Counted from the stretch's first letter, positions 16,737 through 25,320 are shown. The stretch is 64,000 nt of DNA from Myxococcales bacterium (GCA_016712525.1 JADJQX010000007.1:1922001-1986000), one strand, 5' to 3'. Translations and numbers: made by a program. The notes: generated by a model from the sequence alone, not told the origin.

Positions 16737-17099
16737 TTGGCCGGACGGCACGTGGAAGACGAATCGGCGAGCAAAGCAGTCACGGGAGCCGCGATCTCTC
16801 TCCTCATCTGGAGCGCGGCGACCTTCGTCGCGTTGGCCGTTTGGTTCAAGGCTCCGGGAGCCGTGGGGTGGAAGAGCCTCACGGCCGTCGTGTCGGCCTT
16901 CTTCGGCGTGGTCGCGAGCCTCACCTTGTGGCGCAGCCCCACGCGTGGGAACGCGATCCTGGGCATCGTCATCATGCTCGCGTCGCTCGCGCGCATCGGC
17001 GCCCCTGCGGAGTGGACGTGGGTAAGCTTCGCCCTCGTCGCGGTGACCTTCGTGCTGCTCATGCCGCTCGTGCACGCGGCGATGACCCTCCGAAGCTGA
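16737..17099 (+). CDS. Small integral membrane protein
   Basis: About 120 residues with four predicted membrane helices (AAISLLIWSAATFVALAVWF; SLTAVVSAFFGVVASLTLW; NAILGIVIMLASLARIG; WVSFALVAVTFVLLMPLVHA). I do not recognise a family. The start is uncertain: TTG at 16737 or GTG at 16752, and neither has a clear ribosome-binding site at ideal distance. It lies between the glycosyltransferase and a small lipoprotein gene in the same direction. Confidence 0.7.
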   Translation: MAGRHVEDESASKAVTGAAISLLIWSAATFVALAVWFKAPGAVGWKSLTAVVSAFFGVVASLTLWRSPTRGNAILGIVIMLASLARIGAPAEWTWVSFALVAVTFVLLMPLVHAAMTLRS

Positions 17100-17234
17100 A
17101 CGTGTCGAAAGGTTGGTCCCTTCGGCGGGACACGTCGCCTCGGGGGCCTGTAGTCTCGGGACTTGCGCCCGTGGGTGGCGCGGCGCAATCCGTGCGCCGA
17201 CACGAGACGGGAACGGGAAGAGAGAGGGGTTGCG

Positions 17235-17639
17235 ATGCGAACGTGGACGATGTGCGCGATGGGGCTCTGCGTGATGGCGCTGGTGTCAGGCTGCAAGAAC
17301 GCCAAAAAAGAGGCATGTGGGCACCTGCTCATCGAGGTCACCGAAGCGCACACGCAGGTGGCCAAGGTCCGCTCCGACAAAGACTCGAAGCTCTCCGACA
17401 TCGGCGCGAAGCTCAAGAAGGAGGCGAAGCTCCTCCGTGAAGAGCAAATCAAGGACAAGAAGCTCAACGAGCTCAAGGACGACTACGCCGACAACCTCAA
17501 GGCGATCGGCGATGCCTACGACAAGATGGGCGCCAAGACGATCGACTTCGAGGGCTTCCTCCGCGAGACCTCCAAGGCCTCGAAGGAAGAGACCGAGATC
17601 CAGACCGAGATCGTCAAGTACTGCAAAGGCGTGGAATAG
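17235..17639 (+). CDS. Small helical lipoprotein (134 aa)
   Basis: The start ATG at 17235 is preceded by a purine-rich AGAGAGGGG and begins a lipoprotein signal ending LVSGC (Cys about residue 17). The mature part is highly charged and helical (KVRSDKDSKLSDIGAKLKKE, then KDKKLNELKDDYADNLK), with a single Cys near the C-terminus. It looks like a periplasmic coiled-coil lipoprotein. No known family recognised. Downstream it faces the ctpA gene across about 150 bases. Confidence 0.75.
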   Translation: MRTWTMCAMGLCVMALVSGCKNAKKEACGHLLIEVTEAHTQVAKVRSDKDSKLSDIGAKLKKEAKLLREEQIKDKKLNELKDDYADNLKAIGDAYDKMGAKTIDFEGFLRETSKASKEETEIQTEIVKYCKGVE

Positions 17640-17791
17640 TTAGGTTTTTCGCGATCCGTAGCGGACCACGAGCGCGTCCGAGGGGGTGACGCGCTCGGGT
17701 CGGATACCGGGTGCGGGGGCCACGAGCGGGTCCCCCCTTTCCGCGCCGTCCTCCGTGCGCGTCGCCGGAGCTTCGATTCTCGGACAGCTCG

Positions 17792-19165
17792 TCAGCGGCC
17801 TTCGATCTTGGAGCGAAGGAGCTGGTAGCCCGTCCGCAGCACGAGATCCTTCGAGGTCGTCGGATCGGCGGGCACGTCGGCGACCGTGAGCGACTCCGAG
17901 GTCGGCGCGGGTGTGCCGGGCGCGCCGGCATCGCGAGAACGAGGCTCGGGCGGGGCGCCCCCTTGCGGCCCTTCGGGGGCAAGGTGGTTTTCGAGATCGC
18001 GCTCGCGGACGACGGGCGCGCCCCCGTCGGCGGCGAGGCGGGTGGAGGTCTCGAGCAGCACGTCCGGGTGGATGCCGTCGGCCTGGATGGCGTGACCGCT
18101 GGGCGTGAAATAGCGGGCGATCGTGAGCTTGAGGCCCGCGCCGCTCGGCAAAGAAAGGATGGTCTGGACGCTGCCTTTTCCGAACGTCGCCGCGCCGACC
18201 ACCATCGCGCGTTTGTGGTCTTGGAGCGCTCCCGTAAGCAGCTCGGAGGCGCTCGCGCTCCACTCGTTGACGAGCACGACGACCGGGATCTGGGTGAAGG
18301 CACCTCCGGCCTTGGCGCGCTCCTCTTCGATCGTCTGACCGCGGCGGCGCATCGTGTAGATCGTCCCTCCCTCGAGGAACTCGTCGGCGATCTCGGAGGC
18401 TTCGTCGACGAGGCCACCGGGGTTGTTGCGGAGATCGAGCAGGACCCCCGCGAGCGTGCCCTCTTTGCGGAGCTTCGCGGCGGCCGTGAGCATCTCCTCG
18501 TGGCTCTTGTCCTGGAACTGCTTGAGGCGGATGTACCCCACGTTTCCGTCGAGGCGCTTCGACGACACCGAGGGCACGTGGATGTCCTCCCGCGTGAGAT
18601 CGAACGTGAGGATCCCTCGCGTCCCTTCGCGCCGAACCGAGAGCTTGACCTTCGTGCCCGCGGCGCCGCGGAGCTTCTTGATCACCTTCTCGACCCCCGA
18701 GTCGCGCACGCTCTCCCCGTCGACGGCGACCACCACGTCACCCGGCTTGATCCCCGCGCGAGCGGCGGGCGCGCCTTCGATCGGAGAGAGCACCTTGATC
18801 TCGTCTCCGCGCGCATCGACCTCGATGCCAATCCCCCCGAAGCGCCCCTTGGTGTCGTTCTGGAACTCCTTGTAGTCCTTCGGAGAGAGGTAGTGCGAGT
18901 GCGGATCGAGCGAGCCCACCATCCCGGTGATGGCTCCTCGGAGGGCCTTGTCCCGATCGACGGGGTCGACGTAGCTCTGCTCGGCGACGACGAGCACCCG
19001 AGCGAGCTCCCCGGTCACCGCGTACGGGCTCGCCTCGGCCGGAGTCGCGTCGGCGCGTGAGCCCGCGACGACGAGACCGAGGCCGAACCCTGCCGCGCCG
19101 GTCGCGAGGCCGAACCATCGGGCCGAAAGTCGACTCGTCCGCACCGCCGCAAGCTCGTGGGTCAT
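17792..19165 (-). CDS. ctpA: C-terminal processing serine protease, S41 family
   Basis: A 457-residue periplasmic protease. After an N-terminal signal or anchor (LATGAAGFGLGLVVAG) come the helical segment with SYVDPVDRDKALRGAITGMV, GSLDPHSHYL, a PDZ domain (GIGIEVDARGDEIKVLSPIE, GIKPGDVVVAVDGESVRD), and the catalytic domain with LLDLRNNPGGLVDEA. The Ser-Lys dyad lies in NEWSASASE and GAATFGKGSVQ. CtpA-type enzymes trim C-termini of periplasmic and outer-membrane proteins. The ATG at 19165 is chosen since the frame before it, although open to 19396, has no signal-like content. A Pro/Ala/Asp-rich segment precedes the C-terminal SKDLVLRTGYQLLRS. Confidence 0.93.
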   Translation of the reverse strand: MTHELAAVRTSRLSARWFGLATGAAGFGLGLVVAGSRADATPAEASPYAVTGELARVLVVAEQSYVDPVDRDKALRGAITGMVGSLDPHSHYLSPKDYKEFQNDTKGRFGGIGIEVDARGDEIKVLSPIEGAPAARAGIKPGDVVVAVDGESVRDSGVEKVIKKLRGAAGTKVKLSVRREGTRGILTFDLTREDIHVPSVSSKRLDGNVGYIRLKQFQDKSHEEMLTAAAKLRKEGTLAGVLLDLRNNPGGLVDEASEIADEFLEGGTIYTMRRRGQTIEEERAKAGGAFTQIPVVVLVNEWSASASELLTGALQDHKRAMVVGAATFGKGSVQTILSLPSGAGLKLTIARYFTPSGHAIQADGIHPDVLLETSTRLAADGGAPVVRERDLENHLAPEGPQGGAPPEPRSRDAGAPGTPAPTSESLTVADVPADPTTSKDLVLRTGYQLLRSKIEGR

Positions 19166-19340
19166 GGCGCAGAAGCCTACCCGAAACCCCGGCGACCAAC
19201 GGCCCCCTTCACGCCGGCGCACCTCCGGCGACCAGCGAACCGGGTCGCCCACGAAAAAATCACGTACTTCGGCTGACTTCGGCACGATTGTCGTAGCAGG
19301 GGGCACATGGGCGCTGATAGGCTTCTTCTGTCGCAGAGGT

Positions 19341-19364
19341 GCGTGAATGCGTGCATTCCCACGC
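19341..19364. promoter_or_regulatory. Palindrome upstream of RHH gene, possible operator
   Basis: The core is GAATGC-gt-GCATTC, with flanking GCGTG and CACGC that also pair across a 2-base asymmetry. It lies about 50 bases before the TTG start of a small ribbon-helix-helix protein and in the divergent promoter region shared with ctpA. A wider inverted repeat, CAGGGGGC at 19297-19304 and GCCCCCTG at 19363-19370, partly overlaps it. RHH repressors often bind such sites near their own genes; that it does so here is inference. Confidence 0.4.
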
Positions 19365-19414
19365 CCCCTGCGCACATGGCTCAACGCGCTACGCATCGAA
19401 CAGAGGAGGCTCCC

Positions 19415-19654
19415 TTGGCGTCTGGAGACAAGGACTCGATCCCGAACCTTCGCACCACCGACTCGAAGACCGACAAGCGGAAGCAGAGCCTCTACTTCCC
19501 CGAGTCGATGCTCACCGAAATCAAGGAAGAGGCCGCTCGCCTCGACCGCTCGCTCTCGTGGGTCGTCCAGCGCGCCTGGAAGATCTCGCGGCTCGAGATC
19601 AAGAAGCTCCCGAGCGTGAACGAAGTCGACGGCGACGACGACGACGACGGTTGA
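19415..19654 (+). CDS. Small ribbon-helix-helix protein
   Basis: A 79-residue protein if started at TTG 19415, which has GAGGAGG six bases upstream; an in-frame ATG at 19376 would add 13 residues. The core KRKQSLYFPESMLTEIKEEA followed by ARLDRSLSWVVQRAWKIS is a clear strand-helix-helix of the RHH type, then a basic LEIKKLPS and an acidic D-rich tail. It recalls a small conserved family of myxobacteria (TIGR04563-like; from memory). Likely a DNA-binding regulator. The next gene begins 2 bases after its stop. Confidence 0.8.
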   Translation: MASGDKDSIPNLRTTDSKTDKRKQSLYFPESMLTEIKEEAARLDRSLSWVVQRAWKISRLEIKKLPSVNEVDGDDDDDG

Positions 19655-19656
19655 TC

Positions 19657-20586
19657 ATGACCGAAGCCGATCGCGAGGCCGAGGCCGCGGGGGGGCCGAG
19701 GTCGCTCGCGCCCTCCGGTGAGCGGCGCGGGTTCGCAACGGCGCCGGACGGGACGCGGCTCTTTTATAGGCACTCGAGCCGAACGCCAGGGCCCGTCCAT
19801 GCCGTCCTCTCGGATGGCATCTTGTGTGACGGGTTCATCTGGAAGTACCTGTGGGACGAGCTCGGGGGCCTGCTCCCGGTCACGCACTGGCACTACCCCG
19901 GGCACGGACGGAGCGCTCGCCCGTCGGACGAGAGCAAGGTCGACATCGCGTCCCTCGCGGTCGACCTGCACGAGGTCGCACGAGAGACGGGCGACGCCGA
20001 TCGGGTGCTCTTCGGCCACTCGATGGGCGTGCAGGTCGCGCTCGAGGGCTACCACCAGAGACCCGACCGGGTCCGTGGGCTCGTGCTCTTTTGCGGGAGC
20101 TTCGGCAAGGTCACGTCGTCGTTCCGGGGTGTGCCCATCCTCGACGTGCTCCTCCCCAAGCTCACCGAGATCGCCGCGAAACAGCCCGACATCGTGCGCG
20201 CGTTGTGGTCGCGCATCCCCGCCGACATGGCGATGAAGATGGCGCGCAAGGCGGGCGACGTCGACGCGGCGAAGATCCGCGACGAGGACATGCTGCCCTA
20301 CTTGCAGCACATGACTCACGTCGATTTTCCGCTCTTCTTGCGCATGTTGAAGGGAGCCGGCGAGCACACGTCGGAAGACTACCTCCCGGAGATCGACGTG
20401 CCGGTCCTGGTGGTCGCCGGAGAGAAAGACACCTTCACGCCCGCTTGGCTCTCCGAGCACATGGCGCGGCGGATGCCCAAGGCGAAGCTCGTGGTGCTCC
20501 CCTCCGGCTCGCACGCGGCGCCGATCGAGCAGCCCGACGTGGTCCTCGGTCACGTCCGCGAGTTCCTCTCGGGGCTCGGGCTCTGA
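19657..20586 (+). CDS. Alpha/beta hydrolase
   Basis: A 309-residue cytosolic alpha/beta hydrolase. The oxyanion-hole region is VLSDGILCDGFIWKYLWDEL, then HWHYPGHGRS; the nucleophile elbow is GHSMGV; the acid is in VVAGEKDTFTP and the His in LPSGSHAAPIEQPD. The substrate is unknown. The gene starts 2 bases after the RHH gene's stop, so the two are probably one transcript, with the lipoprotein gene following 6 bases later. Confidence 0.88.
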   Translation: MTEADREAEAAGGPRSLAPSGERRGFATAPDGTRLFYRHSSRTPGPVHAVLSDGILCDGFIWKYLWDELGGLLPVTHWHYPGHGRSARPSDESKVDIASLAVDLHEVARETGDADRVLFGHSMGVQVALEGYHQRPDRVRGLVLFCGSFGKVTSSFRGVPILDVLLPKLTEIAAKQPDIVRALWSRIPADMAMKMARKAGDVDAAKIRDEDMLPYLQHMTHVDFPLFLRMLKGAGEHTSEDYLPEIDVPVLVVAGEKDTFTPAWLSEHMARRMPKAKLVVLPSGSHAAPIEQPDVVLGHVREFLSGLGL

Positions 20587-20592
20587 CCCGCC

Positions 20593-21597
20593 GTGAGCGC
20601 GGCGCGAGCGCTCCTCCTGGCGACCCTGGTCGGCCTCGCCTCGGCGTGCTCACGTGGCACGGCGCCTCGTGACGAGCCCTCGAGCGACGGGGCCGTGAAG
20701 GACGTCGTCCGCGACGTCGCTGCGGAGATTGCCGACGCGCAGACCGTCGACGTCGCCGTCGCCAGGCCCGCAAGACCTCCCGACGTTCGTCCTGCCTTCC
20801 TCGACGCGAAGCTCCTCGGCGGCAAGGCGATCGGCCACACCTCGGTCGTGCTCAAGGTGCGCCTCGAGGGAGGGCTCGAGGCGGCCTGGAAGCCCAACAC
20901 ACGACGCGGGAAGAACCGGTTTCGGGGTGAGGTGGCGGCGCGCAGGCTCGCGCTCGCGCTCGGGCTCGACGCGGTGCCCGAGGCGGGGGTCCGGTGCTTC
21001 GGGCGAGACGAACTGCTCCGCCTCACGAGCGGCGCGACCCGTGAGCTGCTCGAGGCCGAGCTGGTGGCCGACCCCGACGGGCGGGTCCCAGGCGCAATTC
21101 TTCCATGGATTCATGATCTTACGTTTCCCGAGATCGAGCGCGAGCCGCTCCTTTCACGGTGGAAGCGGGGGCTCGAGGGCTCCCGTGACGCCGGCAACGC
21201 CGACGACACGCCCTTCCTCGCCGACATGTCGACGCTCCTCGTGTTCGACAGTCTCACGGGCAACTGGGACCGCATGAGCGGAGCCAACGTCGGCCGAGAC
21301 CCTCGAACGGGTCGGCTGCTGTTCGTGGACAACGACGGTGCCTTCTACGAGGCCCCGCCGCCCGACGGCCTCGCCCGAAACACGAGGCTTCTCCATGGCA
21401 CGAAGCGCTTCTCGGCGAGCTTCGTCGCGGCGCTCGACGCCCTCGACGAGACGTCCCTCGCGGCGGTCATGGGCCACGACCACCGGGGGAGACCGCTCCT
21501 GTCCGACAAGGCACTCGTGGGCCTCGCCGCCCGGCTGCGCGACACCCGCGCGTACGTCGCGAAGGCGCGCGGGGACGGTGCGCTCGACCTTCCTTGA
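20593..21597 (+). CDS. Lipoprotein with FAM20-like kinase fold
   Basis: A 334-residue protein starting at GTG 20593, 6 bases after the hydrolase gene. The signal ends LASAC (Cys19), so the protein is a lipoprotein outside the cytoplasm. The rest has the layout of FAM20/Four-jointed kinases: an ATP-site Lys100 in AAWKPNTRRGKNRF, Glu113 in the following helix (EVAARRLALALGLDAVPEAGV), the catalytic segment DSLTGNWDR (219-227; Asp226), Asn232, and the metal-binding Asp246 in FVDNDGAF. These match the order seen in FAM20C. The assignment is from motif recall. Whether it phosphorylates proteins or sugars, and with what nucleotide outside the inner membrane, is unknown. Confidence 0.78.
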   Translation: MSAARALLLATLVGLASACSRGTAPRDEPSSDGAVKDVVRDVAAEIADAQTVDVAVARPARPPDVRPAFLDAKLLGGKAIGHTSVVLKVRLEGGLEAAWKPNTRRGKNRFRGEVAARRLALALGLDAVPEAGVRCFGRDELLRLTSGATRELLEAELVADPDGRVPGAILPWIHDLTFPEIEREPLLSRWKRGLEGSRDAGNADDTPFLADMSTLLVFDSLTGNWDRMSGANVGRDPRTGRLLFVDNDGAFYEAPPPDGLARNTRLLHGTKRFSASFVAALDALDETSLAAVMGHDHRGRPLLSDKALVGLAARLRDTRAYVAKARGDGALDLP

Positions 21598-21624
21598 GGC
21601 GCGGTAGAAGGGTAGAATCGCGCG

Positions 21625-22599
21625 ATGCGCGCCGTGCTCTGCTCGACCCTCACCGGCCCCGACGCCCTCACGGTCGGTGAGCTCCCTGCGCCGAGCCCGG
21701 GCCCGGGCGAAGTCGCCGTGGACGTACGCGCGGCGGGGCTCAACTTCCCGGACGTGCTCCTCTCGTACGGGAAGTACCAGTTCAAACCGACGCCACCGTT
21801 CGTCCCCGGAGGGGAGCTCGCCGGCGTCGTGGCCGAGGTCGGCGCGGGTGTGACGCGTTTCGCGAAAGGCGATCGCGTGGCGGGCACGCTCTTGCACGGA
21901 GCGTTCGCCGAACGGGTGGTCTTGCCCGAGGCCGCCTGCGTCGCGATCCCGGCCGAAATCCCCTTCGAAACGGCGGCGGCGACGCTGCTCACCTACGTGA
22001 CGACGCTCCATGCGCTCGAGGATCGCGCGAAGCTAAGAGCCGGGGAGACGATGCTCGTGCTCGGCGCGGCGGGGGGCGTCGGCGTCGCCGCCATCCAGCT
22101 CGGCAAGCTCCTCGGGGCGAGGGTCCTCGCGGCCGCGTCGACCGACGAGAAGGTCGCATTTTGCAGGGCGCGAGGCGCGGACGAGGGCATCGTCTACACC
22201 CGGGAGGACCTGAAGGAGCGCGCGAAGGCCCTCACCTCCGGTCGTGGCGTCGACGTCGTGTACGACGCCGTGGGAGGCGCCTACTCGGAGGCCGCCCTCC
22301 GCGCGATCGCGTGGGAGGGACGCCACCTCGTCGTCGGGTTCGCGGCCGGAGACATCCCGAAGATCCCGCTGAACCTCGCGCTCCTGAAGGGCTGCCAAAT
22401 CGTCGGTGTCTTCTGGGGGATGTTCGCGATGCGCGAGCCCGAACGGAACCGGGCGCACGCCGAGAAGGTCATGGCTTGGGTAGGAGAAGGGAAGCTATCT
22501 CCCCACGTCGACTCCGTGTTTCCGTTCGACCAGGCCGGAGCGGCGCTCCGCGCGATGGAGGCCCGAGCGGTCCGTGGGAAAGTCGTGCTCGTGCCGTAA
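21625..22599 (+). CDS. NADPH:quinone oxidoreductase, zinc-free MDR family
   Basis: A 324-residue medium-chain reductase. N-terminal GroES-like domain (AAGLNFPDVLLSYGKYQ, PFVPGGELAGVVAEVGAGV) and a Rossmann domain with VLGAAGGVGVAAIQLGKLLGARV, then the NADP-type SGRGVDVVYDAVGG. The zinc-ligand cysteines of alcohol dehydrogenases are absent. C-terminal FPFDQAGAALRAMEARAVRGKVVL is typical of the YhdH/QOR group. It stands after the FAM20-like gene with a 27-base gap; no functional link is apparent. Confidence 0.92.
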   Translation: MRAVLCSTLTGPDALTVGELPAPSPGPGEVAVDVRAAGLNFPDVLLSYGKYQFKPTPPFVPGGELAGVVAEVGAGVTRFAKGDRVAGTLLHGAFAERVVLPEAACVAIPAEIPFETAAATLLTYVTTLHALEDRAKLRAGETMLVLGAAGGVGVAAIQLGKLLGARVLAAASTDEKVAFCRARGADEGIVYTREDLKERAKALTSGRGVDVVYDAVGGAYSEAALRAIAWEGRHLVVGFAAGDIPKIPLNLALLKGCQIVGVFWGMFAMREPERNRAHAEKVMAWVGEGKLSPHVDSVFPFDQAGAALRAMEARAVRGKVVLVP

Positions 22600-22673
22600 C
22601 GCGGCGCCGCGTGCGGCGTAGCGCGTCGAGCGCCCCAAGCCACCCTGTCCGAGCCCGAGAGGCGGCGACCCCC

Positions 22674-23936
22674 ATGACCCTTCCCTTCGAACCGACCACC
22701 GAAGCCGACGCGACGCTCGCCACGGCCCAAACCCTGGCCGACGGCTTCGCGACGTCCGACACCTTGGCGCACGACGGCGGCGATGCGGCTCCGCGCCTCG
22801 AGGGGCGCGCGCGAACCACGGTCGTCCCTCGGGTCGATCGCGACGAGGCCGGCGTTCGGCTCGTGCCCCGCGCCGAGGCGAGGTACCGCATCGAAGCCGT
22901 CGTCGGCGAGGGCGGCATGGGCGAAGTGACCCGCGCGTTCGACAACGACATCGGCCGCAGCGTCGCCCTGAAGCGCATGCACGGCCGGGCGGTGAGCGAG
23001 GCGCTCGTGGCTCGCTTCGTCGACGAGGTCCACACGCTCGGCAAGCTTCAGCACCCGAACATCGTGGCCATCCACGACGTGGACGTGAGCGACGACGGCC
23101 GCCTCTTTTTCACCATGCCGCTCGTCGAGGGGCGTCCTCTCGACGCCGTCATCGAGGATCTTCGGCGCGGGGACCCGGCGACGGTCGCGGAGTTTTCGCT
23201 GTCGAAGCGGCTCGACGTCTTCGCCGGCGTCGTCGACGCGCTCGGCCACGCCCACGCGCGGGACGTCGTGCATCGGGACGTGAAACCGGCGAACATCATG
23301 GTCGGGCCTTACGGCGAGGTCGTCCTCCTCGACTGGGGCATCGCGCGCCTCGGCGCTTCGGAGAACGACGATCCCCGAGGCGGGACCGAAGCGGGGTCCG
23401 CGTCGGGGCGCCGCGCGACCGCGCACGGCCAAGTCCTCGGGACGCCCGGGTACATGGCTCCCGAGCAGGCCCGCGGGGACGTCTCCGCGATCGGCCCGGC
23501 GACCGACCTCTACGCCGCGTTCGTCACGCTCTACGAGCTCTTGACCCTTGAGCCCTACGTGAAGGCCGAGACGGTCGAAGGCGCGCTCGCCGAGATCGTG
23601 GCCAAACCTGCGCCGCCCATCCACGACCCGGCCTACCTCCGCGAAGGGCACCCGGTCGTGCCCGCCGAGATCCGCCACTTCCTTCGGCACGGGCTCGATC
23701 CATCGCCCACGCGCCGCTACCCGTCGGCAACCGAGGTGCTCACGACGCTCTCCGCCATTCGCTCGGGCGACTTCCGCGTCGAGTGCCCGGTCACGTTCTC
23801 GAAGAGGCTCAGCACGGAGTTTTTTCGGTTCATGGAGCGCTACCCCAAGACGGCCCTGGCCATCTTCGCCGCAGCGCCGCTCTCGCTTCTCGCCGCGCTG
23901 ATCGCGCTCGGGGTGCTCCTCTTCGCGAAGCCCTGA
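22674..23936 (+). CDS. Ser/Thr protein kinase with C-terminal membrane anchor
   Basis: A Hanks-type kinase of 420 residues. Glycine loop GEGGMGEV (78-85), Lys100 in VALKRM, Glu118, HRDVKPANI with Asp202 and Asn207, DWG at 220-222 in place of DFG, then GTPGYMAPEQARG and a shortened C-lobe. A low-complexity Asp/Thr-rich leader of about 65 residues precedes the kinase domain. One membrane helix lies near the very end (about 395-417), so the kinase is tail-anchored with hardly any extracytoplasmic domain and no sensor such as PASTA. DWG is seen in other bacterial kinases, so activity is likely. No partner phosphatase is adjacent. Confidence 0.93.
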   Translation: MTLPFEPTTEADATLATAQTLADGFATSDTLAHDGGDAAPRLEGRARTTVVPRVDRDEAGVRLVPRAEARYRIEAVVGEGGMGEVTRAFDNDIGRSVALKRMHGRAVSEALVARFVDEVHTLGKLQHPNIVAIHDVDVSDDGRLFFTMPLVEGRPLDAVIEDLRRGDPATVAEFSLSKRLDVFAGVVDALGHAHARDVVHRDVKPANIMVGPYGEVVLLDWGIARLGASENDDPRGGTEAGSASGRRATAHGQVLGTPGYMAPEQARGDVSAIGPATDLYAAFVTLYELLTLEPYVKAETVEGALAEIVAKPAPPIHDPAYLREGHPVVPAEIRHFLRHGLDPSPTRRYPSATEVLTTLSAIRSGDFRVECPVTFSKRLSTEFFRFMERYPKTALAIFAAAPLSLLAALIALGVLLFAKP

Positions 23937-23940
23937 AGCG

Positions 23941-24183
23941 TCAGCGTGAGAGCGAGGTGGCCACCGTCATGGCCCAGTCGAGATACACCACGGTGAGCGC
24001 AACGAGCCCGACGGAGACGCCGGCGCGCGCGAGGCGCGTGAGCCCGACCCCGCCGAGCACGCCGCGGCCATGCGCGACCTCGAACGTCGCGAGCGCCTCG
24101 TTTCGCGCCGCCTGCTCCGCGCGCGGGTCGGCGGGCAAGTCGGGCAGCCTCGGGACCTCTTCGTGAACGTCGTCGTGGGTCAT
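23941..24183 (-). CDS. Small membrane protein downstream of ECF sigma gene
   Basis: An 80-residue protein with an acidic N-terminal half (MTHDDVHEEVPRLPDLPADP) and one membrane helix near the C-terminus (ARAGVSVGLVALTVVYLDWAM). It overlaps the ECF sigma gene by 4 bases (ATGA). By position and topology it could be a reduced anti-sigma factor that holds the sigma factor at the membrane, but no zinc-binding anti-sigma motif (HxxxCxxC) is present and it is much shorter than usual. Role unproven. Confidence 0.7.
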   Translation of the reverse strand: MTHDDVHEEVPRLPDLPADPRAEQAARNEALATFEVAHGRGVLGGVGLTRLARAGVSVGLVALTVVYLDWAMTVATSLSR

Positions 24184-24764
24184 GTGGGCCGCCTCCCGGG
24201 GGCGCTCGCGCGAGGATGATTTTCGCGCTTCTGGAGGCTCTCGTCGAGGGCCTGCCGCGCGCGGGAGAGCCTCTTTCGAAGCGCGTCCGGCGCGATGCCG
24301 AGCACGGACGCCGCCTCCTCGCTCGAGAGGCCCTCGAGAGCGACGAGGAGCAGCACCTCGCGGTTCGCCACCGAGAGCCCCCCGAGCGCCGCCTCGACCT
24401 CCCGAAGACGCCGGGTCGTGTCGGGCTGGGCGTCGTGCGCCCGGACGACGTCGTCAGCCTCTCCACCGAAGGCAAAAACCCTTGAAATATCGAGCATTTC
24501 CCAGCGCCTATGGTTGCGATGGAGGTTCCGCGCCACGGTGAACAAGTACGGGACGAGGCGGGTGTCCTCCGTGAGCCGAGGGGCCGACCGGGCGAGGCGC
24601 ACGAACGTCTCTTGGGCGAGGTCCTCGGCGACGTCCGCGCGCCGCGAGAGCCGGAGGACGAACGAGTAGATGCGAGGGTAGAGGCGCGAGAACACCTCGG
24701 AGAAGGCGCGCCGGTCGCCTCCCCTCAAGCCGCTCACGAGACGCGCTTCTTCTCCGCGATCCAT
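24180..24764 (-). CDS. ECF-family RNA polymerase sigma factor
   Basis: A 194-residue sigma factor of the extracytoplasmic-function class. Region 2 is seen in FSEVFSRLYPRIYSFVLRLS with DVAEDLAQETFVRLARSAPR, and region 4 in GLSVANREVLLLVALEGLSSEEAASVLGIAPDALRKRLSRARQAL. ATG 24764 is taken as the start, with GGGAGG five bases upstream; the frame stays open to 24857. It overlaps the small membrane-protein gene by 4 bases. Regulated promoters are unknown. Confidence 0.9.
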   Translation of the reverse strand: MDRGEEARLVSGLRGGDRRAFSEVFSRLYPRIYSFVLRLSRRADVAEDLAQETFVRLARSAPRLTEDTRLVPYLFTVARNLHRNHRRWEMLDISRVFAFGGEADDVVRAHDAQPDTTRRLREVEAALGGLSVANREVLLLVALEGLSSEEAASVLGIAPDALRKRLSRARQALDESLQKRENHPRASAPGRRPT

Positions 24765-24926
24765 CCGCCTCCCGAAGAACCCACGAGCGACCCGGCCGTG
24801 ACCTGACGTTTTCGTGGGGCGCCGAAATCGCGCTCCCCGGGGCGATTTCTCGGTCACGCCGACCCGCCTCGTAGGTTACTCCCGAATGTCCGAGGTAGGC
24901 GCTCGGATCGAATCGAAAGGCCCCCC

Positions 24927-25271
24927 GTGCTCACCCTCATCCGAAATGGCGGGACCCCCGTCCTCTTCGTGCTCCTCTTCGGGGTGCTCGCGCTCGTCTC
25001 TGCCGCGTACGCCGCGGCCCGGCCCGACGCACGGACGATTCGTTACGTGGACGGCATGTGCGTCGCCACCGTCGCGAGCGTGCTCTCCGCCACCGCCGCG
25101 GACCTCGGAACGACCTTCCTCGCGGTCTCCAAGACGCCAGGTACGCCGACGGCCATGTTGCTCGAGGGCCTGTCGGAGTCGATGAGCCCGGCCATTCTCG
25201 GGTTCTCGCTCGTGTCCCTCGCGGCCCTCTTCGGGGCGATCGCTCGTCGGAGGCTCGCGCCGCCCCGGTGA
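24927..25271 (+). CDS. Small membrane protein, MotA/ExbB-like topology
   Basis: 114 residues from a GTG start. Three hydrophobic segments: GGTPVLFVLLFGVLALVSAAYAA, a central one with TVASVLSATAADLGTTFLAV, and AILGFSLVSLAALFGAIARRR. The arrangement (one N-terminal helix, a short cytoplasmic turn, then a pair of helices) is like a shortened MotA/TolQ/ExbB subunit. The similarity is weak and the protein is shorter than a functional ExbB. The next gene, 49 bases on, encodes a lipoprotein in the same direction. Confidence 0.65.
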   Translation: MLTLIRNGGTPVLFVLLFGVLALVSAAYAAARPDARTIRYVDGMCVATVASVLSATAADLGTTFLAVSKTPGTPTAMLLEGLSESMSPAILGFSLVSLAALFGAIARRRLAPPR

Positions 25272-25320
25272 CCGTGCGAGCGGGCTTCCAACGGCCCGAG
25301 CTTCACGGTAGACGGGGTCC

